DNA of 64,000 bases, from contig NZ_AP022871.1 of assembly GCF_011764565.1 (NCBI RefSeq), positions 930,001 to 994,000 of the forward strand. Reading direction: 5' to 3'. Below are positions 46,599 to 57,649 of the stretch, piece by piece; within the stretch, counting starts at the first letter, position 1; each line of letters starts with the position of its first letter. Below the pieces are notes generated by a model. The model was not told the origin of the DNA. It saw only the letters and a program-made list of their open reading frames with translations, and made no database searches. The DNA comes from Phytohabitans suffuscus. GTDB taxonomy: Bacteria > Actinomycetota > Actinomycetes > Mycobacteriales > Micromonosporaceae. The position numbers and the translations under genes are program-made.

Positions 46599-47092
46599 GG
46601 CACCAGCCTCTCCAGCCGCAGCAGCGCGATCTTGCGTAGCTCCTCCCGCACGACCGCGCGCTCGGTCTCCTCGTCGTGCGCCAGCCGCGCCCGGGCCGCC
46701 GCGAGCATCTCGGCCGCGCTCCTACCGCTCGCGAAGATCAGAAACACGTGCCCGAACCGCTCCTCGTACTCCCGGTTGGCCCGCACCAGCGCCGCCGCCA
46801 CGGACGGGTCGTCCGCGCCCGCCTGCTCCCGCCGCGACCAGGCCGCCTCCCGCCCCTGGCCCGCCGGCCGCTCCCCGATCCGCGGGTGCGCGGACAGGGC
46901 GAGGACCACGTCCGCCCAGGTCAGGGCCTTTGCCGCGGCGTCACCCGCGGCCTTCAGCGCCAGCCGGTCCGGGTATGGCCGGCCGCCCGCGACCGCCGCG
47001 GCCCAGGCGGGCGCGGCGCAGCACGCGAGCAGCTCGCGCTCGGCCTCGGCGGGCGCGAGCGCGTTGAAGCCGGCGAGGTGGCTCTCGCTCAT
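46595..47092 (-). CDS. uraD: OHCU decarboxylase, 165 aa
   Basis: Converts 2-oxo-4-hydroxy-4-carboxy-5-ureidoimidazoline to (S)-allantoin. The all-helical family shows SAHPRIG with the catalytic His, EQAGA, and the signature NREYEERFGHVFLIFASGRS. It is the first gene of the purine operon; the start ATG at 47092 is 117 bp from the divergent PucR gene. The allantoin made here feeds the ureide operon at 31-36 kb. Confidence 0.93.
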   Translation of the reverse strand: MSESHLAGFNALAPAEAERELLACCAAPAWAAAVAGGRPYPDRLALKAAGDAAAKALTWADVVLALSAHPRIGERPAGQGREAAWSRREQAGADDPSVAAALVRANREYEERFGHVFLIFASGRSAAEMLAAARARLAHDEETERAVVREELRKIALLRLERLVP

Positions 47093-47172
47093 TCGGCCAG
47101 TAGACCAGTCCGACAACCGGTCATGAACCGGCTCCGGCACCGAAACCGCAACATGGGCGCCGTAGTGTTTTC

Positions 47173-47184
47173 GTAGGTTCCTAC
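47173..47184. promoter_or_regulatory. palindrome in purine-operon/pucR control region
   Basis: GTAGGTTCCTAC, perfect 5-bp arms around TT, lies in the 117-bp divergent region 26 bp before the PucR start codon. It is a candidate PucR operator controlling both directions. Confidence 0.5.
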
Positions 47185-47209
47185 AAGCTGCCGACGGGAG
47201 ACGTGAGCG

Positions 47210-48729
47210 ATGCTGCTGCGCGAGGTGCTCGACCAGCCTCGGCTGAAGCTTGCCCTGCTCACGGGCACCGAGCGGCGCGACGACCCGGTCACCCGCGTGT
47301 ACGTCACCGACCTCCCCGACCCCCGCCGCTACCTGGCCGGCGGCGAGATCGTCCTGACCGGCATGGTGTGGCGGCGCGGGCCGGAGGACGCCGAGGCGTT
47401 CGCGGCCGCGTGCGCCGCCGCCAAGGTCACCGCGATCGGCGCCGGCGACGCGGTCTTCGGCACCGTCCCGGCCGACCTCGTCGAGGCGTGCGCCCGGCAC
47501 GGCATCCCGCTCTTCGAGGTGCCGGTCGAGGTGTCGTTCCGGGAGATCGTCGACGCGGTCAACCCCTCCCTCTGGGCGCAGCGGGCGAGCGGGCTGGCCA
47601 CCGTACTCGGGCGGCAGAGAGGTCTTGTGGCGGCGATGGCCGCGGGGGCCCGGCTGGCCGACCTGCTCCCGCCCGTCGCCGCCGACCTCGGCCTGGCCTG
47701 CTGGGTGTACTCGCCGACCGGCCGCCCCTCGCCGGCACGGACGCCGCGCCGCCCGGCGGTGAGCTGGCCCGCGCGTTCCTGGCGGCCACCCGGCTGCCCG
47801 CGACGGCGGGCGACGGCCGGTACGCGCTGGTGGGGGTGCCCGGACGGCCGGAGCACCGGCTGGCGTCGTGGTTCGTGGCGTTCGCGGCGGACCGCGAGGC
47901 CCCGTCCGGGCTGCCGGAGGGCGCCGAGGAGCTGGTCAGCCTCGTCGCGCTGGAGCGCGCCCAGCTCGACGAGGTGGTGCGCGTGGAGCGCCGCCTCGCC
48001 GACGGCCTGGGCCGCCAGCTCGCGACCGGCGCCGGCCCGGCCGACCTGCGCGCCGGAGCGCTGTCGTGCGGCCTGGAGCCGGAGTCGACGTTCGTGGCGG
48101 TGGTCGCCGGCCTGACCGGCCTGCGCACGCCGCCCGACCTGACCGTGGCGGTGCTCGAAGAGGCCCTGCGCGCGGTCTCCGCCCACGCGGCCGTCACCCA
48201 GCTGCCCGACCAGACGGTCCTCGGCCTGGTCACCGCGCCGCCCGAGGTCGACGTCCCCGGCGCGCTGCGCGCCGCGGCGGACGCGCTCGCCCCGGGTCTC
48301 GGCACCGGCCGGCTGTCGATCGGCGTGAGCGCGCCCGCGACCGGGGTGGCCACGCTGCCCGGCGCGGTCGCGGAGGCCAGGCACGCGCACCGCTCGGCCC
48401 ACGGGCGTACCGCGGTGGTCTGCTCCACCGAGCTGGCGTCACACCAGCTGCTGCTCGCCCGCGTGCCGGCCGACGCCCGCGAGGCGTTCCGCGACCGGCT
48501 GCTGGGCCCGCTGATCGCGTACGACCGGGCGCACGACGCCGACCTGGTGCGCACGCTCGGCGAGTTTCTGGACTGCGGCGGCTCGTGGAGCCGGTGCGCC
48601 GAGCGCCTGCACGTCCACGTCAACACGCTGCGCTACCGGATCAGCCGGGTCGAGACGCTGACCGGGCGCGACCTGACCCGCTTCGAAGACCGCGTCGACT
48701 TCTTCCTGGCCCTGCGCCTGTCCCGCTGA
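47210..48729 (+). CDS. pucR: PucR family purine-catabolism regulator (one frameshift)
   Basis: The N-terminal PucR ligand domain (residues 1-125; MLLREVLDQPRLKLALLTG, YLAGGEIVLTGMVWR) is followed by a GGDEF-like middle and a C-terminal PucR-type helix-turn-helix (LGEFLDCGGSWSRCAERLHV then NTLRYRISRVETLTG). One base appears missing in a C run near 47722; with it the protein is about 506 aa. It is divergent from the purine operon and most likely activates or represses it in response to a pathway intermediate such as allantoin or urate (known of PucR relatives, inferred here). Confidence 0.85.
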
Positions 48730-48757
48730 CCCCGCGTTGGGCGCGGGGCTGGCCGGC

Positions 48758-48791
48758 GTGGCGTGGCGACCGCCGAAAGTCGCCACGCCAC
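48758..48791. terminator. strong hairpin after pucR
   Basis: A perfect 13-bp stem (GTGGCGTGGCGAC and its complement) around an 8-nt loop, 28 bp after the pucR stop, preceded by a smaller hairpin, CCCCGCG...CGCGGGG. It lies between the convergent pucR and xdhC genes. There is no T-run, as usual in high-GC actinomycetes. A separate palindrome, TGACGTCTATCGACGTCA, lies at 48818-48835. Confidence 0.65.
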
Positions 48792-49015
48792 TCTCCCATC
48801 GAGGAGGGCCCGCGGACTGACGTCTATCGACGTCAATGGATAGCGAGTATCACACCGGGGCCAGGTCGAGTCAACGTTTTCCGGAAAGGTACCGGTATCA
48901 GTCGCGGGCACTCGGGCGGCCAGGACGTCGCCGCAGAGCTGCGAAAACGGGCGACGGGCGACACTTTGGCGCAGCGGGATTTCGCAATTGTTGCGGAAGC
49001 CCGGCCCAGCCCAGC

Positions 49016-50131
49016 CTAGCCGTGGATGCGGCCGGTCGTCTCGGAGAGCCGGGCGCCCCGCCCACCCCACCGGCTCGCGATGATCTCGGCGGCGATGCTG
49101 ACCGCGGTCTCCTCGGGCGTGCGCGCACCCAGGTCGAGCCCGATCGGCGAGGAGAGCCGGGCCAGCGCGACGCCGTCCACGCCCGCCTCGCGCAGCCGCG
49201 CCAGCCGGTCGTCGTGGGTGCGGCGGGAGCCCATCGCGCCCACGTACGCCAGGGGCAGGTCGAGCGCCACCCGCAGCACCGGCACGTCGAACTTCGGGTC
49301 GTGGGTCAGCACGCACACCACCGTGCGCTCGTCGATCCGCCCGCCCTCGGCCTCGCCGGTCAGATAGCGGTGCGGCCAGTCGACGACCACCTCGTCGGCC
49401 TGCGGGAAGCGCTTGGCCGTCGCGAACACCGGCCGCGCGTCGCAGACCGTCACCCGGTAGCCGAGGAACGCGCCGATCCGCGCCACCGCCGCCGCGAAGT
49501 CGATCGCACCGAAGACGATCATGCGGGGCGGCGGCGCGTACGCCCGCACGAGCACGCTCAGCCCGCTGCCCCGGCGCTGCCCGTCAGGTCCATAGTGGAG
49601 CATCCCGGTGCGGCCGGCGGCGAGCAGCCCGCGCCCGTCGTCGGTGGCCGCGTCGTCGAGCCGGTCGGAGCCGAGCGTGCCCTGCCGCTCGCCGGGGCCG
49701 GCGCCGATCACCAGGTGGTGGCCGAGCCGGTCGGGTGGACCCTCGACACAGGTGAGCACCGCGACCGGCACGCCCTTGTCGATCGACTCGGCGACCTGCG
49801 CCAGCCACGGAAAGCTCTCCCGGTCGACCCGCTCGACGAACAGCTCGATGGTGCCGCCGCAGGTCAGACCCACCGAGAAGGCGTCGTCGTCGCTCACCCC
49901 GTACCGCTGCAGGCGCGGCACCCCGTCGGCGACGACCTCCTGGCAGAGGTCGTAGACCGCGCCCTCGACGCACCCGCCGGAGACGCTGCCGACCGCCGTA
50001 CCGTCCGGGCCGACCAGCATCGTCGCGCCCGGCGGGCGGGGCGCGCTCTTCCACGTGGCGACGACGGTCGCCATCCCCACCGGTTGGCCTTCTTGCCACC
50101 AGCGCAACAGGTCGTCCAGGACGTCACGCAT
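49016..50131 (-). CDS. xdhC: XdhC/CoxI family protein, 371 aa
   Basis: A chaperone-type protein that binds and protects or sulfurates the molybdenum cofactor before insertion into xanthine dehydrogenase. The N-terminal XdhC/CoxI domain has MATVVATWKSAPRPPGATML, SGGCVEGAVYDLC and GLTCGGTIELFVE. The C-terminal Rossmann domain has IVFGAIDFAAAVARIG and VGAMGSRRTHDDR. It overlaps the following MobA-like gene by 8 bp. It sits apart from, and convergent with, pucR, but clearly serves the purine operon. Confidence 0.92.
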   Translation of the reverse strand: MRDVLDDLLRWWQEGQPVGMATVVATWKSAPRPPGATMLVGPDGTAVGSVSGGCVEGAVYDLCQEVVADGVPRLQRYGVSDDDAFSVGLTCGGTIELFVERVDRESFPWLAQVAESIDKGVPVAVLTCVEGPPDRLGHHLVIGAGPGERQGTLGSDRLDDAATDDGRGLLAAGRTGMLHYGPDGQRRGSGLSVLVRAYAPPPRMIVFGAIDFAAAVARIGAFLGYRVTVCDARPVFATAKRFPQADEVVVDWPHRYLTGEAEGGRIDERTVVCVLTHDPKFDVPVLRVALDLPLAYVGAMGSRRTHDDRLARLREAGVDGVALARLSSPIGLDLGARTPEETAVSIAAEIIASRWGGRGARLSETTGRIHG

Positions 50132-50705
50132 GGGATCCAGTGTGCTCCTCGGGCGTGTCGACGTCACGATCATCTGCCACGTCGTCGCACGGGACGACCC
50201 GCACGGCCGCGCTGTGCGCGGCCAGATAGGGGCGCGCGCCGACATCGCCGGTCGCGGACGCCGCGACGCCCGCCCAGTGCTCGCGCCCGAGCAGTACCGG
50301 ATGCCCCCTGCGGGGGCCGTAACCCGCCATGACCAGCGCGTCGGGCGAGGCCAGCGCCGCGACCCGCCGGACCGCCGCGGGCGTCACTCCAGGAAGATCC
50401 ACGAGGAGTACGAGGGCCGCCTGAGCGCCGAGCTCCAGAGTCGCCCGCAGGCCCCTGCCGAGAGAGGAACCCATGCCGGTCGGCCACTCGGGATTCTCGA
50501 CCACGATCGCGGCGCCCAGGCTCGCCTCGGCGCGCACCTGGTCGGCGGCCGCGCCCAGCACCACGACCACGGGGTCGCACCCGCCCTCGCGCAGCGTCCC
50601 CACGCCCCGCTCCACGAGCAGGCGCCCGCCCATGCGGACGAGGGCCTTCGGCATGCCGTACCGCCGGCCGGCCCCCGCGGCGAGCAGCACGCCGGCGATG
50701 GTCAT
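50124..50705 (-). CDS. MobA-like NTP transferase, 193 aa
   Basis: A nucleotidyltransferase of the MocA/MobA kind, probably attaching CMP (or GMP) to molybdopterin. It opens with the nucleotide-binding signature GVLLAAGAGRRYGMPKAL, followed by WPTGMGSSLGRGL and the metal site LVDLPGVTPA. GHPVLL matches the substrate-pocket segment of MocA-type enzymes. Its stop overlaps the xdhC start, so both are made together for maturation of the molybdenum enzyme. Confidence 0.88.
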   Translation of the reverse strand: MTIAGVLLAAGAGRRYGMPKALVRMGGRLLVERGVGTLREGGCDPVVVVLGAAADQVRAEASLGAAIVVENPEWPTGMGSSLGRGLRATLELGAQAALVLLVDLPGVTPAAVRRVAALASPDALVMAGYGPRRGHPVLLGREHWAGVAASATGDVGARPYLAAHSAAVRVVPCDDVADDRDVDTPEEHTGSHA

Positions 50706-50716
50706 CGCCCTACTGT

Positions 50717-51305
50717 ATGCCCGTGGAGAAGTTCGAGATCGACGTCGACGAAGCCGTCCTCAGCGCGACATCAACCGCTTCGCCCATTTCCGCACCACCC
50801 TCGACGACACGCAAGTCCACTTTGTCCACGCCCGCGCCGCCGGCGGCGGTGGCATCCCGCTCGTCCTCACCAACGGCTGGCCGAGCACGTTCGCCGAGCT
50901 GCTCCCGCTGGTACCGCTGCTCACCGACCCGGCGGCTACCAGGAGATCCAGTCCACCAGGCGGCAGACGCTCGGGCACGGCCTCGCCGACTCCCCCGCCG
51001 GCCTGGCCGCCTGGATCCTGGAGAAGTGGCGCGCCTGGTCCGACCCGAACTGCGCCATCGACCGTGACCTGCTGCTCACCACGGTCACCCTCTACTGCGT
51101 CACCGGCACGATCACCTCCTCGATGCGCGACTACTACGACAACCGCTGGTTTCGCGAGCCGCTCGGCCCGGACGCCTTCGTGGACGTGCCGACCGGCTTC
51201 GCCAAGTTCGACAACCACCTCACCGACGAGGGCGACATGCCCCGCGAGTGGATGGAGCGCCTCTTCGCCATCCGCCGCTGGACCCCCATGCCCCGAGGCG
51301 GGCCC
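50717..51305 (+). pseudogene. epoxide hydrolase remnant
   Basis: Plus-strand pieces in different frames match an epoxide hydrolase: an EHN-type start (EKFEIDVDEAVL), HFRTTLDDTQVHFVHAR with PLVLTNGWPSTFAELL, then GHGLADSPAGLAAWILEKWR and SSMRDYYDNRWF. The part carrying the nucleophile Asp is deleted between about 50930 and 50945, and part of the EHN domain is gone near 50760. The 3' end stops at RRWTPMPRGG, a few bases before the hairpin repeat at 51314, so the catalytic His region is lost too. It is not repairable by one indel. Confidence 0.75.
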
Positions 51306-51313
51306 GCAGTCGC

Positions 51314-51362
51314 GGATCGTGGTATGAAACTGCCCCCTGAGGGGCCAGTCGGTACCACGATC
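51314..51362. repeat. 50-bp hairpin repeat
   Basis: GGATCGTGGTATGAAACTGC, CCCCTGAGGGG, then CGGTACCACGATC. It marks the point where the epoxide hydrolase remnant ends. Confidence 0.8.
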
Positions 51363-51436
51363 TGCTTCCCGCGGCCTCACCGTCCGCGTGACACAACCAC
51401 GGCCGGCCGTGCCGGACGAGGCAGCAAAATCCCTGT

Positions 51437-51471
51437 CTTTGCTGTGTCCAGGCGGGTTGGATACAGCAAAG
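51437..51471. terminator. 14-bp stem-loop
   Basis: CTTTGCTGTGTCCA pairs with TGGATACAGCAAAG (one G-T pair) around a short loop. It is unlike the repeat families nearby. It may be a terminator or a mobile-element end. Confidence 0.45.
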
Positions 51472-51726
51472 TCCGTGACTTCGCTGGGATCTTGGCGTCT
51501 CCCGGCGGGCAGCCTGCCGCGGACCCGAGGTGGGGTAGCCCCCTGCGGGACGCTCCGCGGCTGGGCGCGTCGGTGCGCCCAGCTTCGGAGCCAGTCGCAC
51601 CCGCATCCGCCGTCCCAGCGGCAGGCCGACTGTGGCCGACCACGGGGCGCTGACCCTGGGCCGGCCTCGGCCACAGCGGGCGCTGGATCGTCCGGCTTCG
51701 TCGGACCCGCGTGGGATGCTGGGCGC

Positions 51727-52032
51727 GTGCTGGTGGAGTTCGATGCGGAGCTGTGGGTCTGGGACGCGCGGCGAGACGAGAGCTGGACCTTCGTCACCTT
51801 GCCCGTCGACGCCTCCGACGAGATCCGCGACCGCACGGCCGCGACGGGGCCGCGACGGGGCTTCGGCTCGGTCCGCGTCCGGGTCAGGGTGGGCGCCAGC
51901 AGCTGGACGACCTCGATCTTCCCGGACGCCGGGCGGGGTGCCTACGTGCTGCCCGTCAAGCGCGCCGTCCGCACGGCCGAGTCCCTCGCCGAGGGCGACA
52001 CCGCGAGCGTGACGGTCGAGCTCCTCGACTGA
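51727..52032 (+). CDS. DUF1905 domain protein, 101 aa
   Basis: A small beta-barrel-type protein matching DUF1905: VEFDAELWVWD, WTFVTLPVDASDEIRD, GFGSVRVRVRVGASSWTTSI, and AYVLPVKRAVRTAE with the C-terminal SVTVEL. The start GTG at 51727 begins the conserved domain. Function of the family is not known; members often occur alone or joined to YdeI-like domains. The SDR gene begins 60 bp downstream on the same strand. Confidence 0.85.
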   Translation: MLVEFDAELWVWDARRDESWTFVTLPVDASDEIRDRTAATGPRRGFGSVRVRVRVGASSWTTSIFPDAGRGAYVLPVKRAVRTAESLAEGDTASVTVELLD

Positions 52033-52092
52033 CCCGACCTCCGCGTGGCTGGCGGGCCGGTCGCTGTCAGACCCTCGTGTGAGCATCGCGGG

Positions 52093-53008
52093 ATGACTGC
52101 CAAGAGCTTGACGGACAGGGTCGCGCTGGTCGCCGGTGGCACGCGGGGTGCGGGCGGGGGATCGCCACGGAGCTGGGAGCGGCGGGGGCCACGGTCTACG
52201 TGACCGGGCGCTCGACCCGCGAGCGGCGCTCGGAGTACGACCGGCCGGAGACGATCGAGGAGACCGCCGAGCTGGTGGAGCGGGCCGGTGGGGTGGGGAT
52301 CCCGGTGCGGGTCGACCACCTGGAGCGCGACCAGGTGCGGGAGCTGGTCGCGCGGATCGAGCGGGAGCAGGGGCGGCTCGACATCCTGGTCAACGACATC
52401 TGGGGGCCGAAAACCTGGTCACCTGGGAGCGGCGGATGTGGGAGCAGGACCTCGACAAGGGGCTGCGCACGCTGGAGCTGGCGATCGAGACCCACATCGT
52501 CACGAGCCACGCGGCGCTGCCGCTGCTGGTCCGGCGGCCGGGCGGGCTGGTCGTCGAGGTGACCGACGGCACCAAGGCGTACAACGACGGCAACTACCGC
52601 GTCTCCTTCTTCTACGACCTGGCCAAGGTGGCGGTCAACCGGATGGGCTTCACGCTCGCCGAGGAGCTGCGGCCCTTCGGCGGCACGGCGGTCTCGCTCA
52701 CGCCGGGCTGGCTGCGCTCCGAGCTGATGCTCGACCTGTTCGGCGTGACCGAGCAGACCTGGCGCGACGCGCTGGAGAAGGAGCCGCACTTCGCCATCTC
52801 GGAGACGCCGGCGTTCGTGGGGCGGGCGGTGGCCGCGCTCGCCGCCGACCCGGACCGGGCGCGGTGGAGCGGGCAGTCGCTGTCCAGCGGCGGGCTCGCC
52901 CAGGTGTACGGGTTCACCGACGTCGACGGCTCGCGGCCGGACGCCTGGCGCTACGTGGTGGAGGTGCAGGACGCGGGTAGGCCGGCCGACGTGACCGGCT
53001 ACCGTTAG
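52093..53008 (+). CDS. SDR family oxidoreductase (two frameshifts)
   Basis: A short-chain dehydrogenase with the cofactor motif VAGGTRGAGxGIA near residue 14 and a catalytic YDLAK (YxxxK) in SFFYDLAKVAVNRM. The sequence following [18 protein letters not shown] resembles a subgroup of actinobacterial SDR proteins of unknown substrate. Two single-base losses in G runs (near 52145 and 52412) break the frame; corrected length is about 305 aa. The ATG at 52093 has only a weak ribosome site. Confidence 0.78.
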
Positions 53009-53091
53009 CCTACTCACACCCGGTTTAAACCGTTTATCGAATCACGTGCCTTTGAGGAGCATATGCCCAGGCCAGGCCGTACTGTGTGGCT

Positions 53092-55195
<2,104 letters not shown>

Positions 55196-55196
<1 letters not shown>

Positions 55197-57649
55197 TGAG
55201 CGGGCGGGGCGAGCACCGACGGCCGCGACCGACGTACCGCGTACAGGTACGGCCGGACTTCGACCTGCTCGCCACCGCCGAGCTGGTGGACTACCTCGCC
55301 GCGCTCGGCGTCGGCCACCTCTACACCGCGCCGCTGCTGGCCGCCACGCCCGGCTCGGCCCACGGGTACGACGTCGTGGACCACTCGCGGGTCAACCCGG
55401 AGCTGGGCGGCCCGGCCGCGCTCGACCGCCTGTGCGAGGCCCTGCGCGCGGCCGGCCTCGGCCTGGTCGTGGACATCGTGCCCAACCACGCCGGCGTCGC
55501 GGTGCCCTCGGCCAACCCGGCCTGGTGGGACGTCCTGCGCCGGGGCCAGGACTCCCCGTACGCGAGATGGTTCGACCTGGACTGGCACCCCCGCGACCGC
55601 GACGCCCACCGCGACCACGACGACCACCGCGACCACGACGACCACCGCGACCACGACGACCACCGCGACCGCGGCGAACACCGCGACCGCGGCGAACACC
55701 CGGACCACCGTGACCGCGGCGAGCGCCAGCCGGCGCGACAGCCCCGGGTCCCGCGCGAGCGGAGCGAGCGCCAGCCGGCCCGGCCGCGCGGGCGGATCCG
55801 GCTCCCGGTGCTCGCCGACGACCCGGGCGCGCTGGACGACCTCAAGGTGGTCGGCGACGAGCTGGTGTACCACGAGCGGTGCTTCCCGATCGCGGACGGC
55901 ACCGGCGGCGGCGATCCCCGCGAGGTGCACGACCGGCAGCACTACCGGCTCGTCTCGTGGCGCGAGGGGCCGGGGTACCGCCGGTTCTTCGCGGTGTCGA
56001 CGCTGGCCGGCCTGCGGGTCGAGGACCCGGACGTGTTCGCCGCGACGCACGCGGAGATCCTGCGCTGGGACGCGGACGGCATCCGGGTCGACCACCCGGA
56101 CGGGCTCCGCGACCCGGGCGCCTACCTGGCCCGGCTGCGTGCGGCGGCGCCGTCCGCCTGGCTGCTGGTGGAGAAGATCCTCGAACCGGGCGAGTGCCTG
56201 CCCCGCTCCTGGCCGGTGGAGGGCACGACCGGGTACGACGCGCTGGGCGAGGTGTGCGGGCTATTCGTCGACCCGGAGGGCGAGGAGACGCTGACCCGCC
56301 TCGCCGGGAGCGCGAGGTGGCCCGAGGTGGCGTACCAGGCCAAGGTGGAGGTGGCCACCACGATGCTGGCCGCCGAGCGCGACCGGCTGGCCCGGCTCGC
56401 GCCGGAGATCCCGCGGGCCGCGGACGCGCTCGCCGAGCTGGCCGCGTGCTTCGAGGTCTACCGCTCGTACCTGCCCGGCGGCGCCCGGCACCTCGCCGCC
56501 GCCCGGATCGAGGCCGGGAAGCGCCGCCCCGACCTGGTCGAGGCGCTGGACGCGCTCGGCGCCCGGCTCACCGACGCCGAAGACGAGCTGGCGCTGCGCT
56601 TCCAGCAGTACACCGGCGCGGTGATGGCCAAGGGCGTGGAGGACACGGCCGGCTACCGGTACAACCGGCTCATCGCGCTCAACGAGGTGGGCGGCGACCC
56701 GGGCCGGTTCGGCGTGACGCCGGAGGCGTTCCACCGCGCGGCCTCCGTGCGCGAGCGCGACTGTCCACACTCGATGACCACGCTGTCCACACACGACACC
56801 AAGCGCTCCGAGGACGTGCGGGCGCGGCTCGCCGTACTCGCGGAGATGCCGGCGGAATGGGCGGCGACGCTGCGCCGGTGGACGACGGCCGCGCCGCTCG
56901 CCGATCCGGGTCTGGCCCTGCTGCTCTGGCAGACGGTGGCCGGCGCGTGGCCGATCGAGCGCGAGCGGCTGCACGCCTACCTGGAGAAGGCGGCCCGCGA
57001 AGCGGCCGTCTCGACCAGCTGGAACGACCCCGACCACGACTTCGAGGCCGCGATGCGCGCCGCCGCCGACCGGGCCTACGACGACGAGGCGCTGCGCGCG
57101 GACGTCACCGCGTTCGTCAAGAGCATCACGCCGTACGGCTGGTCCAACTCGCTCGGCCAGAAGCTCGTGCAGCTCGCGATGCCGGGCGTGCCGGACACGT
57201 ACCAGGGCACGGAGCTGTGGGACAACTCGCTCGTCGACCCGGACAACCGCCGCCCGGTCGACTTCGCCACCCGGCGTGACCTGCTCGCCCGCATCGACGG
57301 CGGCTGGCTCCCGCCGGTCGACGAGAGCGGCGCGGCCAAGCTGCTCGTGACCAGCCGGGTGCTGCGGGCGCGGCGCGACCGCCCGTTCACCGGCTATTCA
57401 CCGGTGGCGGTGGAGGGACCCGCGGCCGAGCACGCGGTGGCGTTCGACCGCGGCGGCGTTGTGGCGGTAGCCACCAGATTGCCGGCGAAGTTGGCACTTC
57501 GTGGCGGCTGGGGCGGCACTAAGCTTGCGTTGGCTCCGGGGCGCTGGACCGACACGTTGACGGGACGCACGTGGCAGGCCCGCCGGGTGCCGCTGTCCGA
57601 AGTGCTGTCCGCCTATCCAGTAGCTCTCTTGGTGGTGGCTGCCACATGA
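55196..57649 (+). CDS. treY: maltooligosyl trehalose synthase, 817 aa
   Basis: Converts the reducing end of maltodextrins to a trehalosyl unit. GH13 motifs: VDIVPNHAGVAVPS, nucleophile in GIRVDHPDGLRDP, Glu in LVEKILEPGE, and TLSTHDTKRSEDVRAR. The ATG overlaps the glgX stop (TAATG). Between residues ~137 and 200 there is an unusual charged insertion made of RDHDDH-type repeats, encoded by about six 18-bp tandem units (55607-55720). It lies in the loop-rich region before LPVLADDPGALDD. The frame is intact. Confidence 0.92.
55607..55720 (+). repeat. 18-bp tandem repeats inside treY
   Basis: About six units of the type CGCGACCACGACGACCAC, later ones CGCGACCGCGGCGAACAC, encode RDHDDH/RDRGEH. In-frame length keeps the gene open; unit number is likely to vary between strains. 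Confidence 0.85.

Larger units (their letters stand above)
51306..51726. other. gene-free stretch with hairpins
   Basis: Contains the 50-bp hairpin (51314-51362), a fragment of the post-stop element (about 51364-51390, CCCGCGGCCTCACCGTCCGC) and a second stem-loop at 51437-51471. I see no supported gene; open frames crossing it are repeat-driven. Confidence 0.65.

Noticed and set aside
55607..55720. possible CRISPR-like or regulatory repeat
   Set aside because: Units are multiples of three inside the intact treY frame; they encode a protein repeat.
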